Below, piece by piece: positions 56,801-64,000 of a DNA stretch of 64,000 nucleotides. How positions within the stretch are numbered: the first letter of the stretch is position 1; each line of letters starts with the position of its first letter. The notes under the pieces are model-generated. The model was not told the origin of the DNA. It saw only the letters and a program-made list of their open reading frames with translations, and made no database searches. Source of the DNA: Aquarana catesbeiana. Lineage: Eukaryota; Chordata; Amphibia; Anura; Ranidae. The translations under genes and the position numbers were made by a program. Where the stretch lies: NCBI RefSeq assembly GCF_042186555.1, contig NC_133327.1, forward strand, positions 54,310,408 to 54,374,407. Reading direction: 5' to 3'.

Positions 56801-57203
56801 TGGTGACGAGTTGGGTCCGCAGGGTCTGGAAGAGTTCCAGCCGCGCATTCTTGTCTGGGGGGGCGTACACGCTGATGAGCCTAACTGGCTCTTCCACCCA
56901 TGAGCCGTCTATGACCAAAAGACGGCCACAGACTAGCTCATGGATAGAGTCAACCGTGAAACGCCCACCCCTGACCAGAATGGCTACTCCTGCAGACTTG
57001 CAATCGCCACCCCCGGACCAGTAGGAGGGACCAAGGGTCCACTGGGAGGACAGATGAGTGTACCTCCTCAAGGTGGGAAGGGCGCACTCCTGAAGCATGT
57101 AGACATCACTCTGCTGACTTGAAAGAAAGGTCAGGACCGCTTGCCTTCTAGATGTATCCTTGATACTCCTCACATTGATGGAAAAGATTGAGATCTCAGC
57201 CAT
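53823..57203 (-). CDS. Tx1-clade L1 ORF2: endonuclease / reverse transcriptase
   Basis: Intact 1,126-residue protein for target-primed reverse transcription. Residues 1-235: apurinic-type endonuclease with YMLQECALP (Glu39), GGDFNCPIE (Asp143, Asn145) and FFSDHRAIHFW (Asp227-His228). Residues about 455-760: RT with PGCDGLPVELY, NWRPISLLNVDYKIL, SLDQEKAFDRVSHEF, SGVRQGCPLSPLLF and YMDDVTVF (Tyr694, catalytic Asp696-Asp697). Residue 1012 onward: C-x2-C-x8-H-x4-C zinc motif (Cys1012, Cys1015, His1024, Cys1029). Start at ATG 57201-57203, 42 bp after the ORF1 stop, so translation probably needs reinitiation or coupling. Many Tx1-clade endonucleases are target-specific; this copy sits in the INGGL codons of another L1. 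No damage seen. Confidence 0.95.
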   Translation of the reverse strand: MAEISIFSINVRSIKDTSRRQAVLTFLSSQQSDVYMLQECALPTLRRYTHLSSQWTLGPSYWSGGGDCKSAGVAILVRGGRFTVDSIHELVCGRLLVIDGSWVEEPVRLISVYAPPDKNARLELFQTLRTQLVTTRTVVIGGDFNCPIEEDGRSSSIYAKLDATSRLLREMISEASLQDAVGSIGKGTVNYSWCRPDGSVRSRIDFVLTSRTVKHREFSMVPCFFSDHRAIHFWGDLGEGIARGPGSWKLNSTLLENEELMGELREAHATWTEEKRFFGRVSDWWEFVKVKLHSFFQARGRQRVCARRRELRRLQRQLQSLQDLQHCGWDVRQDLEDTKRSLKGHFEEESKHIVFRAKVENLEKGEKCNSFFFRKLHSGHTPLSELRDETGTLQKGKKAVMKVVSDYYTNLYSPKETDTQAADRFLSGITNQIDPAGSSTVNAPLVLEELHSAAKSFRRGKTPGCDGLPVELYVALWDLVGPDLLELYEEMVVEGRMPPSLREGMITILYKRKGERSDLKNWRPISLLNVDYKILAKVLANTLKSVIGQIIHPDQTCGIPGRRIADSLALVLDTVQYIHGRRVHAALVSLDQEKAFDRVSHEFMCRALRRFGLGEMFCSYVNVMYTDISSLVLVNGWKTDPFPILSGVRQGCPLSPLLFVCCIELFARSIRRNPEIRGITAPGPDRREVKCSLYMDDVTVFCADRRSIDTLAQSCEDFGQASGAKVNCGKSEVMLFGKWFLPSSAPIPFSVKTDFIKILGVWFGAEGAALKSWEERLSKMRQKFGLWSLRELTIEGKTLVLRSEILPVLQYLAQAWPPRVNTCKAITRAVFHFIWSSKMDRVKRAVMFKEPLKGGKGVPDIATLLRVCFACNCIRRTLVDRTVDSGGNSMSRFFLLPLWRTLGWDKWDSSIPYNWDTPWYYLDTFKFIKELGLHGVKPDLWKPKTIHKLIRASDIVETVPGLPSATCKVVWRNVSSKRLTNRHKDLAWMAIQGGLPLRTFMHARNLCRYRHCPFCIIQEETALHVFWECPFAQDLLRALEPELKDFVPQTAITHFGVLNGLFYGTHSQEDIDGAWRVLCCFKDALWCARKRLIHQRERMSIEDCRRLVHSLLRDYHLMDFKEEEEV

Positions 57204-57245
57204 AATGAAAAAGGGTATGAGGGTCTAGTTAACAAGGGTCTGAAC

Positions 57246-58664
57246 TTACCTCCCCGGAGGGGGGGGTGGCTCTTCCGTTGCATCTTCTGCCTGTCCTGTG
57301 TTCTGGGCCAGGCCCAGCTCCTCAAGGACAGACTCCATCATCTGCTGGCTGATGTGGACGTCGGGGGGGAGGTCATGCTCGGGGTTGACCACGACCTCCT
57401 CCCCTTCCCCCTCCTCGCCTGCAGACTCTAGGTCCTCCGCTACTTGCTCTGGTCCATCGTTGTCGCGTTTGGTGGAGGTGGCAGGTTCCTCTGCTGATGG
57501 GCTCTCTGGCTTACGTTTCCGGCTTCCTCTTGGGCCACTGGTGGGGGTGGAGGGGAGTGGGAGGGTGGGGAAGTCCTCCAGGGAGGACAGGTTGGGGGGG
57601 GGAGGGGTGGGGAGGGGCTCCTCCGGCACAGAGGGGGTGGGTGGGGGTGTGCTGGAGGTAGGGGATGGGGCAGGGGGGGCAGGAGCAGGGGCAGGTGCAG
57701 GTGGGGCGGGAGTGGACTTACCTTTGGCTTTTCGAGGTTCTTTTGGTTTTTCTGGCAGCTTTCTCCCGGATGGCTTACCCTGGCTTACGGCTCCAGCGTA
57801 GGTCCGGGTCCTCTGGGGGCAGTGTCTGAAGACATGCTCTGCCAATCCGCAAAGGTTGCAGGCTTTAGACCTCGGACAGTCCTTGGTCTCGTGGCCTGTC
57901 ACCCTACAGAACTTGCAAGCAAGTTCTGTACAATCCTTCCCTATGTGTCCCGGCTGCCCACACTTGTTACAGTTGTAGGGTATGCCGGGGTAGAAGAGGA
58001 TTCCTGCGGAGGATCCCAGGGAGAAGAAAGGCTGCAGGTGCTGGATGTCCCCCGAAGGGTCTTTCCTCAGTTTGCAGAGCACAGACCACTTACCTATCCA
58101 GAAGCCGTTCGCATCGAAGATTTGGATCGGGTCCTTCACCACGGTGCAGAACCTCTGGAGGTAGGTGGCTATGTCCTTTCCACTGGTATGGGGGTTCCTC
58201 ATGGCCACTGTCACCCGCTTTTCGTCCCGAGTTATGGGGCAGTTGGCAGTGAACTTCCGGAAAGGGGATTCAGGGCCACTGGTCTTCACCATCTCCCAGT
58301 ACCTTCTGCAGACCTGGAACGACACAAAAGTTATAAAGAATATACCTCTTGTGAAGGCCTGCACCGAAAGCGTCTCCGCTTTGCTGAACCCCTGTTCCAG
58401 GATCATCTTCTTTCCAAAGATCTCCGGGGTCATGTCGGGGACTCTTCCGTCCACCTCCTTCAGCTGCAGCACGACCGTCTGCTTCATCCATGGCTCCAAA
58501 GCTGGGAGCCCGTCTGCAGGCTGGTCTGGCTTGGCTGGTCCCGGTCGGCTGGTGCCGGCCGGGGTAGGGGCGGGGGTTGAGGCAGCGGCATTCCCGGGCT
58601 TGGAGGAAGTGGCTGGAACGGGGTTCTTCTTCTCTTTTCCGGTCTTCTTTTCGCTCTTCCCCAT
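57246..58664 (-). CDS. Tx1-clade L1 ORF1: zinc-knuckle RNA-binding protein
   Basis: Intact 472-residue ORF1. The start chosen is ATG 58662-58664 (GACGATGG, good context); an upstream TTG in frame is not used. Residues 1-60 are basic, then Ala/Pro-rich. Residues about 80-225 form a globular region (IFFITFVSFQVCRRYWEMV). Three CCHC knuckles start at Cys232 (CNKCGQPGHIGKDC) and continue with CKFCRVTGHETKDC and CNLCGLAEHVFRHC, ending near residue 283. A Pro-rich linker (about 310-385) and an acidic C-terminus follow. Gag-like knuckles bind the element RNA in the ribonucleoprotein. Same operon-like transcript as ORF2. Confidence 0.93.
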   Translation of the reverse strand: MGKSEKKTGKEKKNPVPATSSKPGNAAASTPAPTPAGTSRPGPAKPDQPADGLPALEPWMKQTVVLQLKEVDGRVPDMTPEIFGKKMILEQGFSKAETLSVQAFTRGIFFITFVSFQVCRRYWEMVKTSGPESPFRKFTANCPITRDEKRVTVAMRNPHTSGKDIATYLQRFCTVVKDPIQIFDANGFWIGKWSVLCKLRKDPSGDIQHLQPFFSLGSSAGILFYPGIPYNCNKCGQPGHIGKDCTELACKFCRVTGHETKDCPRSKACNLCGLAEHVFRHCPQRTRTYAGAVSQGKPSGRKLPEKPKEPRKAKGKSTPAPPAPAPAPAPPAPSPTSSTPPPTPSVPEEPLPTPPPPNLSSLEDFPTLPLPSTPTSGPRGSRKRKPESPSAEEPATSTKRDNDGPEQVAEDLESAGEEGEGEEVVVNPEHDLPPDVHISQQMMESVLEELGLAQNTGQAEDATEEPPPPPGR

Positions 58665-58735
58665 CGTCAAGGATTTGAATGTCGCTTCAGATGTTTCTTA
58701 GGCGGCTTCCTTCTGGTTCCTCGACGTCTTCGCTC

Positions 58736-58751
58736 ATAGACCGCCATTAAT
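58736..58751. repeat. Target-site duplication of L1-C, right copy
   Basis: 16 bp, ATAGACCGCCATTAAT, identical to 53383-53398. Confidence 0.97.
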
Positions 58752-61320
58752 CTTACGAGCAAAAAGCACCTGCTTCTTAATCCTAGGTTTCTTGGAGCCC
58801 CATATGAACTGCATGATTTTGCGCTGATGGATACGGAGTATATGAGAGGGGACCTGAACCGGTAAAACCCTAAAATAATAAAGCAATTTTGGGAGATAAG
58901 ACATACGGATGGTAGCAATCCTACCAAACCAGGATAACGGAAGATTAGACCATGAGGAGAGCATACCTGCAAGTTTATTAAACAATAAGGGGAAGTTAGC
59001 TTGATATAGGCCCGAATAATTTGGGGTAAGTCGAATACCTAAATAGGGTAACAAGGTCAACCAATGGAAAGAGAAGTGTGACTTAAGGGACGCTACTTCA
59101 GTGGGCGGGAGATTTATCGACATAGCCTTAGATTTAGCGGGGTTGACAGATAGGCCCGACAAGGTAGCAAAGGTGTCCAGAAGTGCTAATAAATTAGGCA
59201 GAGTGAGTCTCGGCTTAGTTATGGTGAGTAGAATGTCATCCGCAAACATTGACAGTTTGTGTGAGGTTCCCGCTATCTCCACGCCTGCAATATCCAGATG
59301 GGATCTAATGGCTTCCGCCAGGGGTTCAAGCGCTAAGATGAATAATAATGAGGACTACGGGCATCCCTGACGTGTGCCCCTTCTGATGGGGAAGGTATTT
59401 GATTCAAACCCGTAGTACTTCACTTTGGCTTGGGGGGAATTATAAATAGCCGAGACCCAACTCATAAAAGAAGTGCCAAATCCAAAATGTTTAAGTGTTT
59501 GTGTTAGGTAGGGCCATGACAGTGTGTCAAAAGCTTTGTTAATATCTAGTGACAAAAACATCGTTTCTAGGGACCTGTTATGAGCAATATGTTGTATTTG
59601 CAAGAGACGCCTAATAGCATCACCTGCCTGTCTCCTTGGAACAAAGCCTACCTGATCTTTTTTTATTAAACGTGGGAGGAAGGAATTGAGGCGGGTAGCT
59701 AGAATCTTTGTTAAAATTTTCATGTCGATATTAATTAGGGATATTGGGTGGAAATTAGCCCAGGATGAATGATCCTTGTCGGGTTTTGGTATCATGACAA
59801 TATTGGCCATCAGGAGATTGGACGTAAAAGTACTACCATTTTTAACAGAATTATACATCTTAGCTAAATAGGGGGCCACGACTTCTGCCATTTTCCGATA
59901 ATAAAGGGCTGTAAAGCCGTCTGGACCAGGTCTTTTACCCACTTTCAACTCCTTTATACATTGAAGAACTTCCGAGACCTGAATATCACGGTCCATCAGG
60001 GCTATATGGGTTTCAGATAAAGAAGGTAGGGATAAATTTGTGAGAAAGGAATCAAGACCTTGCGTTGAAAGATGGTCTGGTTCAGAGTAAAGTTTTGTAA
60101 GGCGATACCTGAATTCTTCCAGGACTCGCTGAGGGTTGCCAGTTAGAATATTATGATGGGTGCGAAGGGTAATGGGGGAAAATTTCGGGGTAAAGGTACG
60201 TACTCTCTTGGCTAACATTGCGTTAGGTTTATTCGCTTTAATATACCAGTTCTGTCGGGCCCAACGCAATGTCCTTTCTGCCTCCTCCATTAAGCATAGG
60301 TCTAGTTCTGTGCGGGCCTTATCTAAGAGTGTGCAGTTAGCAGGGGTAGGTGATTGTTTGAAAGATGTGGACGCAACCTCTAGTTGTAATTCAAGATCAC
60401 GCCCTCTCTCTCTTACGTCTAGATGCTATACGGATTACGTGGCCCCGAAGAACAGCTTTGTATGCTTCCCAGAGTGTGACTGGGGATGATACTGTGCCTG
60501 TATTAATTCTAAAATATTAAACGGAAGCAGTATGAATGTCAGTGAGGATCTCCTTGTATGATAAAAAAGAATCGTTCATCACCCAGGGAGAAAATTGTGG
60601 TTTGCTTAGAAGAGAGTGACAGACCGTCAAGATGGGGTCATGATCCGACCAAGGGACGGTGGGGATTGAGATTGATTCTATTAAGGGAAGGTGTTTGTGA
60701 AGAACAAGCATATGGTCAATCCTAGAATGTAAATGATGGGGATGAGAATAGTGAGTGTAGTCCCTACCCAGAGGGTGAAGCTCACGCCATATATCTATTA
60801 AATCATGAGTTTGTAGGGACTGTGAAAAAGATTTGGCGGCCGGGGAAGGGGATTTATGGTCCGGTGGATATTTATCAAGAGAGGGATTTAGAGTTACATT
60901 AGAGTCCCCCGCCATCAGGAGGGTGCCTCTTTGGTGGGATCGTAACAGGGAGCAGACATGGGAGAGAAAGGGCCCTGAATTTACGTTTGGGGCGTAGTAA
61001 GTCAAAATTGTCACTTCTTTATCTTGAACAGTGCCCTGGAGAAGTAGGTACCTGCCATTTGGATCGGCTATTTGTTTACTGCAAATAAATGGAACCGTTT
61101 TACTTATGGCAATCAGGACACCCCTGTGTTTAGTGGAAGCATTGGCCAGGAAAACCTGCGGGTAATACGCTGAAAAATATTTTGGGCAGGAAGTGGAAGA
61201 GAAATGGGTCTCTTGCAAGCAAGCTATATCAATTTTTTGTTGCTTAAGGTATTTGAAGATCTTAACCCTCTTTTGGGGGGAGTTCATACCCTGAACATTC
61301 AGGGAAAGCCAATTAAGAGA
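58752..61320 (-). pseudogene. L1-B ORF2, N-terminal and RT part
   Basis: Likely start MSLNWLSLNVQGMNSPQKR at 61320. Endonuclease: ACLQETHFSS (Glu), MAGDSNVTLNPSLDKYPPD (Asp/Asn), VPWSDHDPIL (Asp-His). RT: KRPGPDGFTALYY, ANFHPISLINIDMKILTKIL, SLDINKAFDTLSWPY, RRGTRQGCP, then TAG at 59367-59369 where leucine is expected (GCP-L-SPLL), and MFADDILLTITKP. Further breaks lie near 60517 and 60295. It ends at 58752 in the conserved KKPRIKKQVLFARKINGGL region where L1-C inserted. The rest is at 52252-53398. Confidence 0.92.
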
Positions 61321-62398
61321 CATAAAACCAGGGGGGTTTCCTATCTTGGTTCTCAACCCGACACCCCACGGACCCGGGTGGGGAGGGGAAAGGGGGAGGG
61401 ACAAGAAAAGGACAGTAGAAAGAAAGTAAGGCAAGTAGGATAAATGTAGTAAGAAGAGCTTGAAATAGAGTGAGCAATAATATCTTAATTGCTTTAATTT
61501 GTGGGTTGTAAGACCCACGTTCGAGTAGGACGTCGACAGAGACGATCGTCTCCGTCAAGCACCGACTCATTAGGGGGAGCATCTGTCCGTCGGGACCACC
61601 AGCCTAACATATAATATTATAATTGTTTAAAATGTTTTGCGCACAGAAACTAAGGACGATTGAAAAAAAAACTATAAAGATAATAAAAGTAATAACAATT
61701 AGCACAACTGAGTCAAAGGTGTCTACTAAACAGATGCTGGCATAGCACAAACAGACACAGAAGTTCAACCAACTATTCCCCAGTGGTCCGGGAGCGAGGG
61801 CCCGTAGACCCAACACCCCCACTCCCACAAGGGGATTGACCTAACCCCCTCTGCGCCCTCCCCCCACCGCCCCCAAAAAATGGAGGCGGCGGGGGAGGGC
61901 GCGGAAACCACCAGCCGTGTCGCCGCAGAACACCCAAAAGGGCCACCTCCGCAGCAACGGCCTCGCCCACCCCCCGCCATGTCGAATCCTGAAAAAAAAA
62001 ATCTATCTGGACACTGCAATAAACTTTCTGTTAGTAAGAATCCAAAAATGGCAATAATAATAAAAAAAAAAAAAAAATTAATTAAAAGAAAAAGAAAAAG
62101 AAAAGGAAAAAAAAAAAAAAAAAAGGATGATTGAGAGCGTCTTCCTATGTCCGCGTCTTCGTGCCAAACATAAATGAATCCGCTTTCACCCCTCACCGCC
62201 ATCTCACTAATGGGGCGGACCATATTGGGGTGTCCACTTAAATCCCCAAAACTGAGGACCAAACAAGGTGCACTAAAAGCCGCAAGTTCAGTTCCAAACA
62301 TTCGCAGATGAACCAGGTGTAAAAGTCAGAAAGTAAATGGGATAAATCGACCACGGCCCGGGGTCAGGCTGCACAAGAAAAGTAGGGGGGGTCAGGTG

Positions 62399-63424
62399 CT
62401 ATCTCAGTAGAAAGTGCAATAGAGTACCTTCATCCATTGTTGGACTTGTGGAACCTCTGGGACTGTAGATCTCGGAGAGCCTGGGATCCTGGTTGAGAAG
62501 GCTGAGAATTTTGTCGGGAGGGTCTGGGGAGTCCCGGTGAAAATGACGTCTCAAATCTGCTGGGGATGTGGCCTGGAATTGACGGCCCAAGTGGGAAAAG
62601 GTTAGCTTGAACGGGAACCCCCATCTGTATTTAATCCCTTGGGTTTGTAAGATTTGCAGGTATGGTTTAAGGCCACGTCGTCTGGCAATTGTAACCCGAG
62701 ACAAATCCGCAAATAACTGGAGGGGTTTTCCTTGGAAGGAGAGGGGTTGCTGATCTCTTGCTGCTTGTAGGAGTTTTTCTTTAGTGCGGTAGTAGTGGAA
62801 TTTTATGATTATGTCTCTCGGGGGGCCATCTGTGGGCTTAGGGGCCAGGGATCTGTGGATTCAGTCAAACTCTAACCTGTCCACTGGGATCTCCGGAGCC
62901 AATTCCTGAAAGAAAGCAGTGGCTGTGCCTTGCAGGTCCATCACCACCTCGGGAATACCGCGGATGCGTAAATTGTCCCTGCGGGCCCTGTTTTCTGCAT
63001 CTTCCAACTTATCTTTCAGGGTCTCAAGCTCCGCTGTTAGTTTATCAACCTCTTCCTCATGACCCTCCAGCACTGTCGTGGCTAGATCCATACGTTGTTC
63101 TAATTGATTGGTGCGGTGGCCTATCTCTTTAAGGCCCCGCACCAGGTCAGAGGAGAGCTTGCGAGAGGCCACTGTAATTTCATCTCTTACTATACAGCGA
63201 AATTTTGCCAGGAGATTGTCAGGGTCTAAGGGGAGAGGGCTCACAAGATCCGTGGGGAATTGCTGCAGACTGTCTGTGGGAGACTCCGGGTTTTCATCTG
63301 ACATGTGAGCGGCGTCATCCGGCTCCGGAGGTCCGGGCGCCATATTGGATTTAGCTCTGCCAGGGCCTGAGGCGTTTTTTTGGGGCTGCCGGGTTTTTTG
63401 TTTTAATTTGCCTGATCGGTACAT
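62399..63424 (-). pseudogene. L1-B ORF1, one in-frame stop
   Basis: RNA-binding ORF1 protein. From ATG 63424: basic N-terminus; coiled coil (NQLEQRMDLATTVLEGHEEE and onward); RRM-type segment (ENRARRDNLRIRGIPE); then VDRLEFD followed by TGA at 62861-62863 where FDRIHRSL is expected (CGA to TGA, a CpG-type change). The same frame continues to 62399 with FADLSRVTIARRRGLKPYL of the C-terminal domain. One base change separates it from an open frame of about 341 codons. Confidence 0.92.
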
Positions 63425-63578
63425 TACCAGCAGAGTCCAGGGCTATTCCGCTGACCGTGGAGGTGGTTGTGCTGTGTCCCCGCTCCGTCTGTGGGCTATA
63501 CGGCCGGTGTAGTGGTTCCGACGGCGCGGAGCGGAGGAATCAGGCAGCCATCTCCTTCGCTCGCACGCATGCGCCCCC

Positions 63579-63595
63579 CTGCTTTGACTCCTTTC
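63579..63595. repeat. Target-site duplication of L1-B, right copy
   Basis: 17 bp, CTGCTTTGACTCCTTTC, identical to 51773-51789. Confidence 0.97.
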
Positions 63596-63977
63596 ATCTG
63601 TTCACAGAGTTCTTTAAGCAAACCATTACACACCCCTACCGCCATTAATACATCCGTTAAGGTTGGCTCTTATCCAGGGGCAAGTTCGGGTCGTTTATAG
63701 GCTCCATATTCACATTTATATTTTGTTCACTTGGCCCCGGACCTTTGTTACTATGTATTTTAGAAGGCTGGGTAGCCGACACAACCCCGGAGGGCTGTGG
63801 ATGAGGCTGACCCTGGCTTTTCCTATCCGACGCCCCACCCTGTTGTGTCTTCAGCTGTGCCCCCTTTTTTGGAGGGGTCAGAGCAGAGGCATGAGCATAT
63901 TGCTCCAATTTTGCTGCTGCTGATGCTGCTGCAGCAAGCTGCGAGTTTTTCTCTTTAGAGGAGCGTAGGTTCTGCAT
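63596..63977 (-). pseudogene. L1-A ORF1, N-terminal part
   Basis: Starts MQNLRSSKEKNSQLAAAASA at 63977: low-complexity Ala/Gln-rich N-terminus followed by a Pro/Ser/Gln-rich region (KKGAQLKTQQGGASDRKSQG). The frame ends at 63657; a different frame then gives NGLLKELCEQMKGVKA, which joins the codons at 51789, showing a frameshift near 63660. The other half is at 51093-51789. Confidence 0.85.
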
Positions 63978-64000
63978 CGTTTACTCTTATATGTATACTC

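Larger units (their letters stand above)
53399..58735 (-). mobile_element. L1-C: full-length Tx1-clade L1 with both ORFs intact
   Basis: 5,337 bp between perfect 16-bp duplications, inserted in ORF2 of L1-B in the same orientation. 5' UTR 58665-58735 (71 bp), ORF1 57246-58664, 42-bp spacer, ORF2 53823-57203, 3' UTR 53399-53822 containing AATAAAGTATACATTTTTC about 15 bp from the end and no true poly(A). This is the reference copy for the two damaged Tx1 copies at 1596-4805 and 28009-30818. Intact ORFs, an intact duplication and the innermost position all indicate a recent insertion. Confidence 0.95.
51790..63578 (-). mobile_element. L1-B: full-length L1 inserted in ORF1 of L1-A
   Basis: Flanked by the perfect 17-bp duplication CTGCTTTGACTCCTTTC. 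Minus strand: the 5' end starts with GGGGGGCGCATGCG at 63578; 5' UTR about 154 bp; ORF1 62399-63424; long inter-ORF region with a poly-A/T tract (62060-62123); ORF2 from 61320 down to 58752 and, after the L1-C insertion, from 53398 to 52252; 3' UTR to 51790 with CAATAAACC 18-20 bp from the end and no long poly(A). Element length without L1-C is about 6.4 kb. Confidence 0.93.
46405..64000 (-). mobile_element. L1-A: oldest L1 of the nest, near full-length, extends past window edge
   Basis: Minus-strand L1. The 3' end is near 46405 (minus-strand AATAAA at 46416-46421). ORF2 46856-50424, GC/CT-rich inter-ORF spacer 50425-51092, ORF1 51093-51789 continued at 63596-63977. The gap 51790-63578 is the inserted L1-B. 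The 5' UTR runs off the right edge. It belongs to the general L1 clade with an RRM-type ORF1, not to the Tx1 group. Confidence 0.9.

Noticed and set aside
61880..62134. Lysine-rich open frame near the poly-A tract
   Set aside because: Arises from A-runs in the L1-B inter-ORF region; low complexity.
63638..63649. ACCGCCATTAAT in L1-A matches 12 of the 16 bases of the L1-C target
   Set aside because: It encodes unrelated codons in another frame and bears no insertion. Treated as coincidence.
1..64000. tRNA, rRNA or snRNA genes
   Set aside because: No cloverleaf, A/B box pair or snRNA core was recognised by eye on either strand. A tRNAscan/Infernal run would be decisive.

Overview
The window looks like a repeat-dense piece of a large vertebrate genome, most probably an anuran amphibian. 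The evidence is a split cytochrome P450 gene with vertebrate CYP2 exon lengths and GT/AG junctions, together with Tx1-clade and other L1 elements, CR1, DIRS-like, Penelope-like, Tc1 and hAT transposons and an endogenous retrovirus. Nothing bacterial is present. The species assignment is inference. The P450 family, exon sizes and most transposon families are read directly from the sequence.

Layout. 1-1.26 kb: decayed 3' part of a DIRS-like tyrosine-recombinase retroelement. 1.41-8.0 kb: two inverted copies of an LTR/ITR-like sequence that enclose a 5'-truncated Tx1 L1 and a 5'-truncated Penelope-like element. 8.1-10.2 kb: remnant provirus (integrase, collapsed env, 3' LTR). 10.6-14.2 kb: the only host gene found, exons 3 and 2 of a CYP2-family P450 on the minus strand. 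Its intron 2 holds a Tc1 element that is itself split by a 1,010-bp hAT MITE. 14.7-17.9 kb: a fold-back element split by a CR1. 18-28 kb: a series of MITEs, minisatellites, a 2.4-kb palindrome and a rearranged Tc1 transposase fragment. 28.0-30.8 kb: a Tx1 L1 with its 5' part inverted and the inversion junction duplicated. 30.9-33.8 kb: a CR1 with an intact esterase ORF1 and a deleted ORF2. 37.6-45.8 kb: a large decayed hAT element with a TATA promoter, two big tandem arrays in its leader and a broken BED/hAT transposase.

46.4-64.0 kb is a three-level nest of L1 elements, all on the minus strand. L1-A is interrupted in ORF1 by L1-B (17-bp target duplication), and L1-B is interrupted in ORF2 by L1-C (16-bp target duplication). 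L1-C is a full-length Tx1-clade element with both ORFs open, so it is the youngest layer and a possible recently active copy. Coding damage rises with nesting age: none in L1-C, several stops and shifts in L1-B and L1-A.

The genes do not form a pathway. The host P450 is a microsomal monooxygenase, and everything else is transposon machinery (RT/endonuclease, RNA-binding ORF1, transposases). The points that most merit follow-up are the intact Tx1 element and its insertion point, the junction-duplicated inverted Tx1 copy, degenerate hammerhead-like motifs next to Penelope-like sequences, the giant palindrome that shares an arm with the hAT region, and the Tc1 end lying 22 bp from a P450 splice donor.
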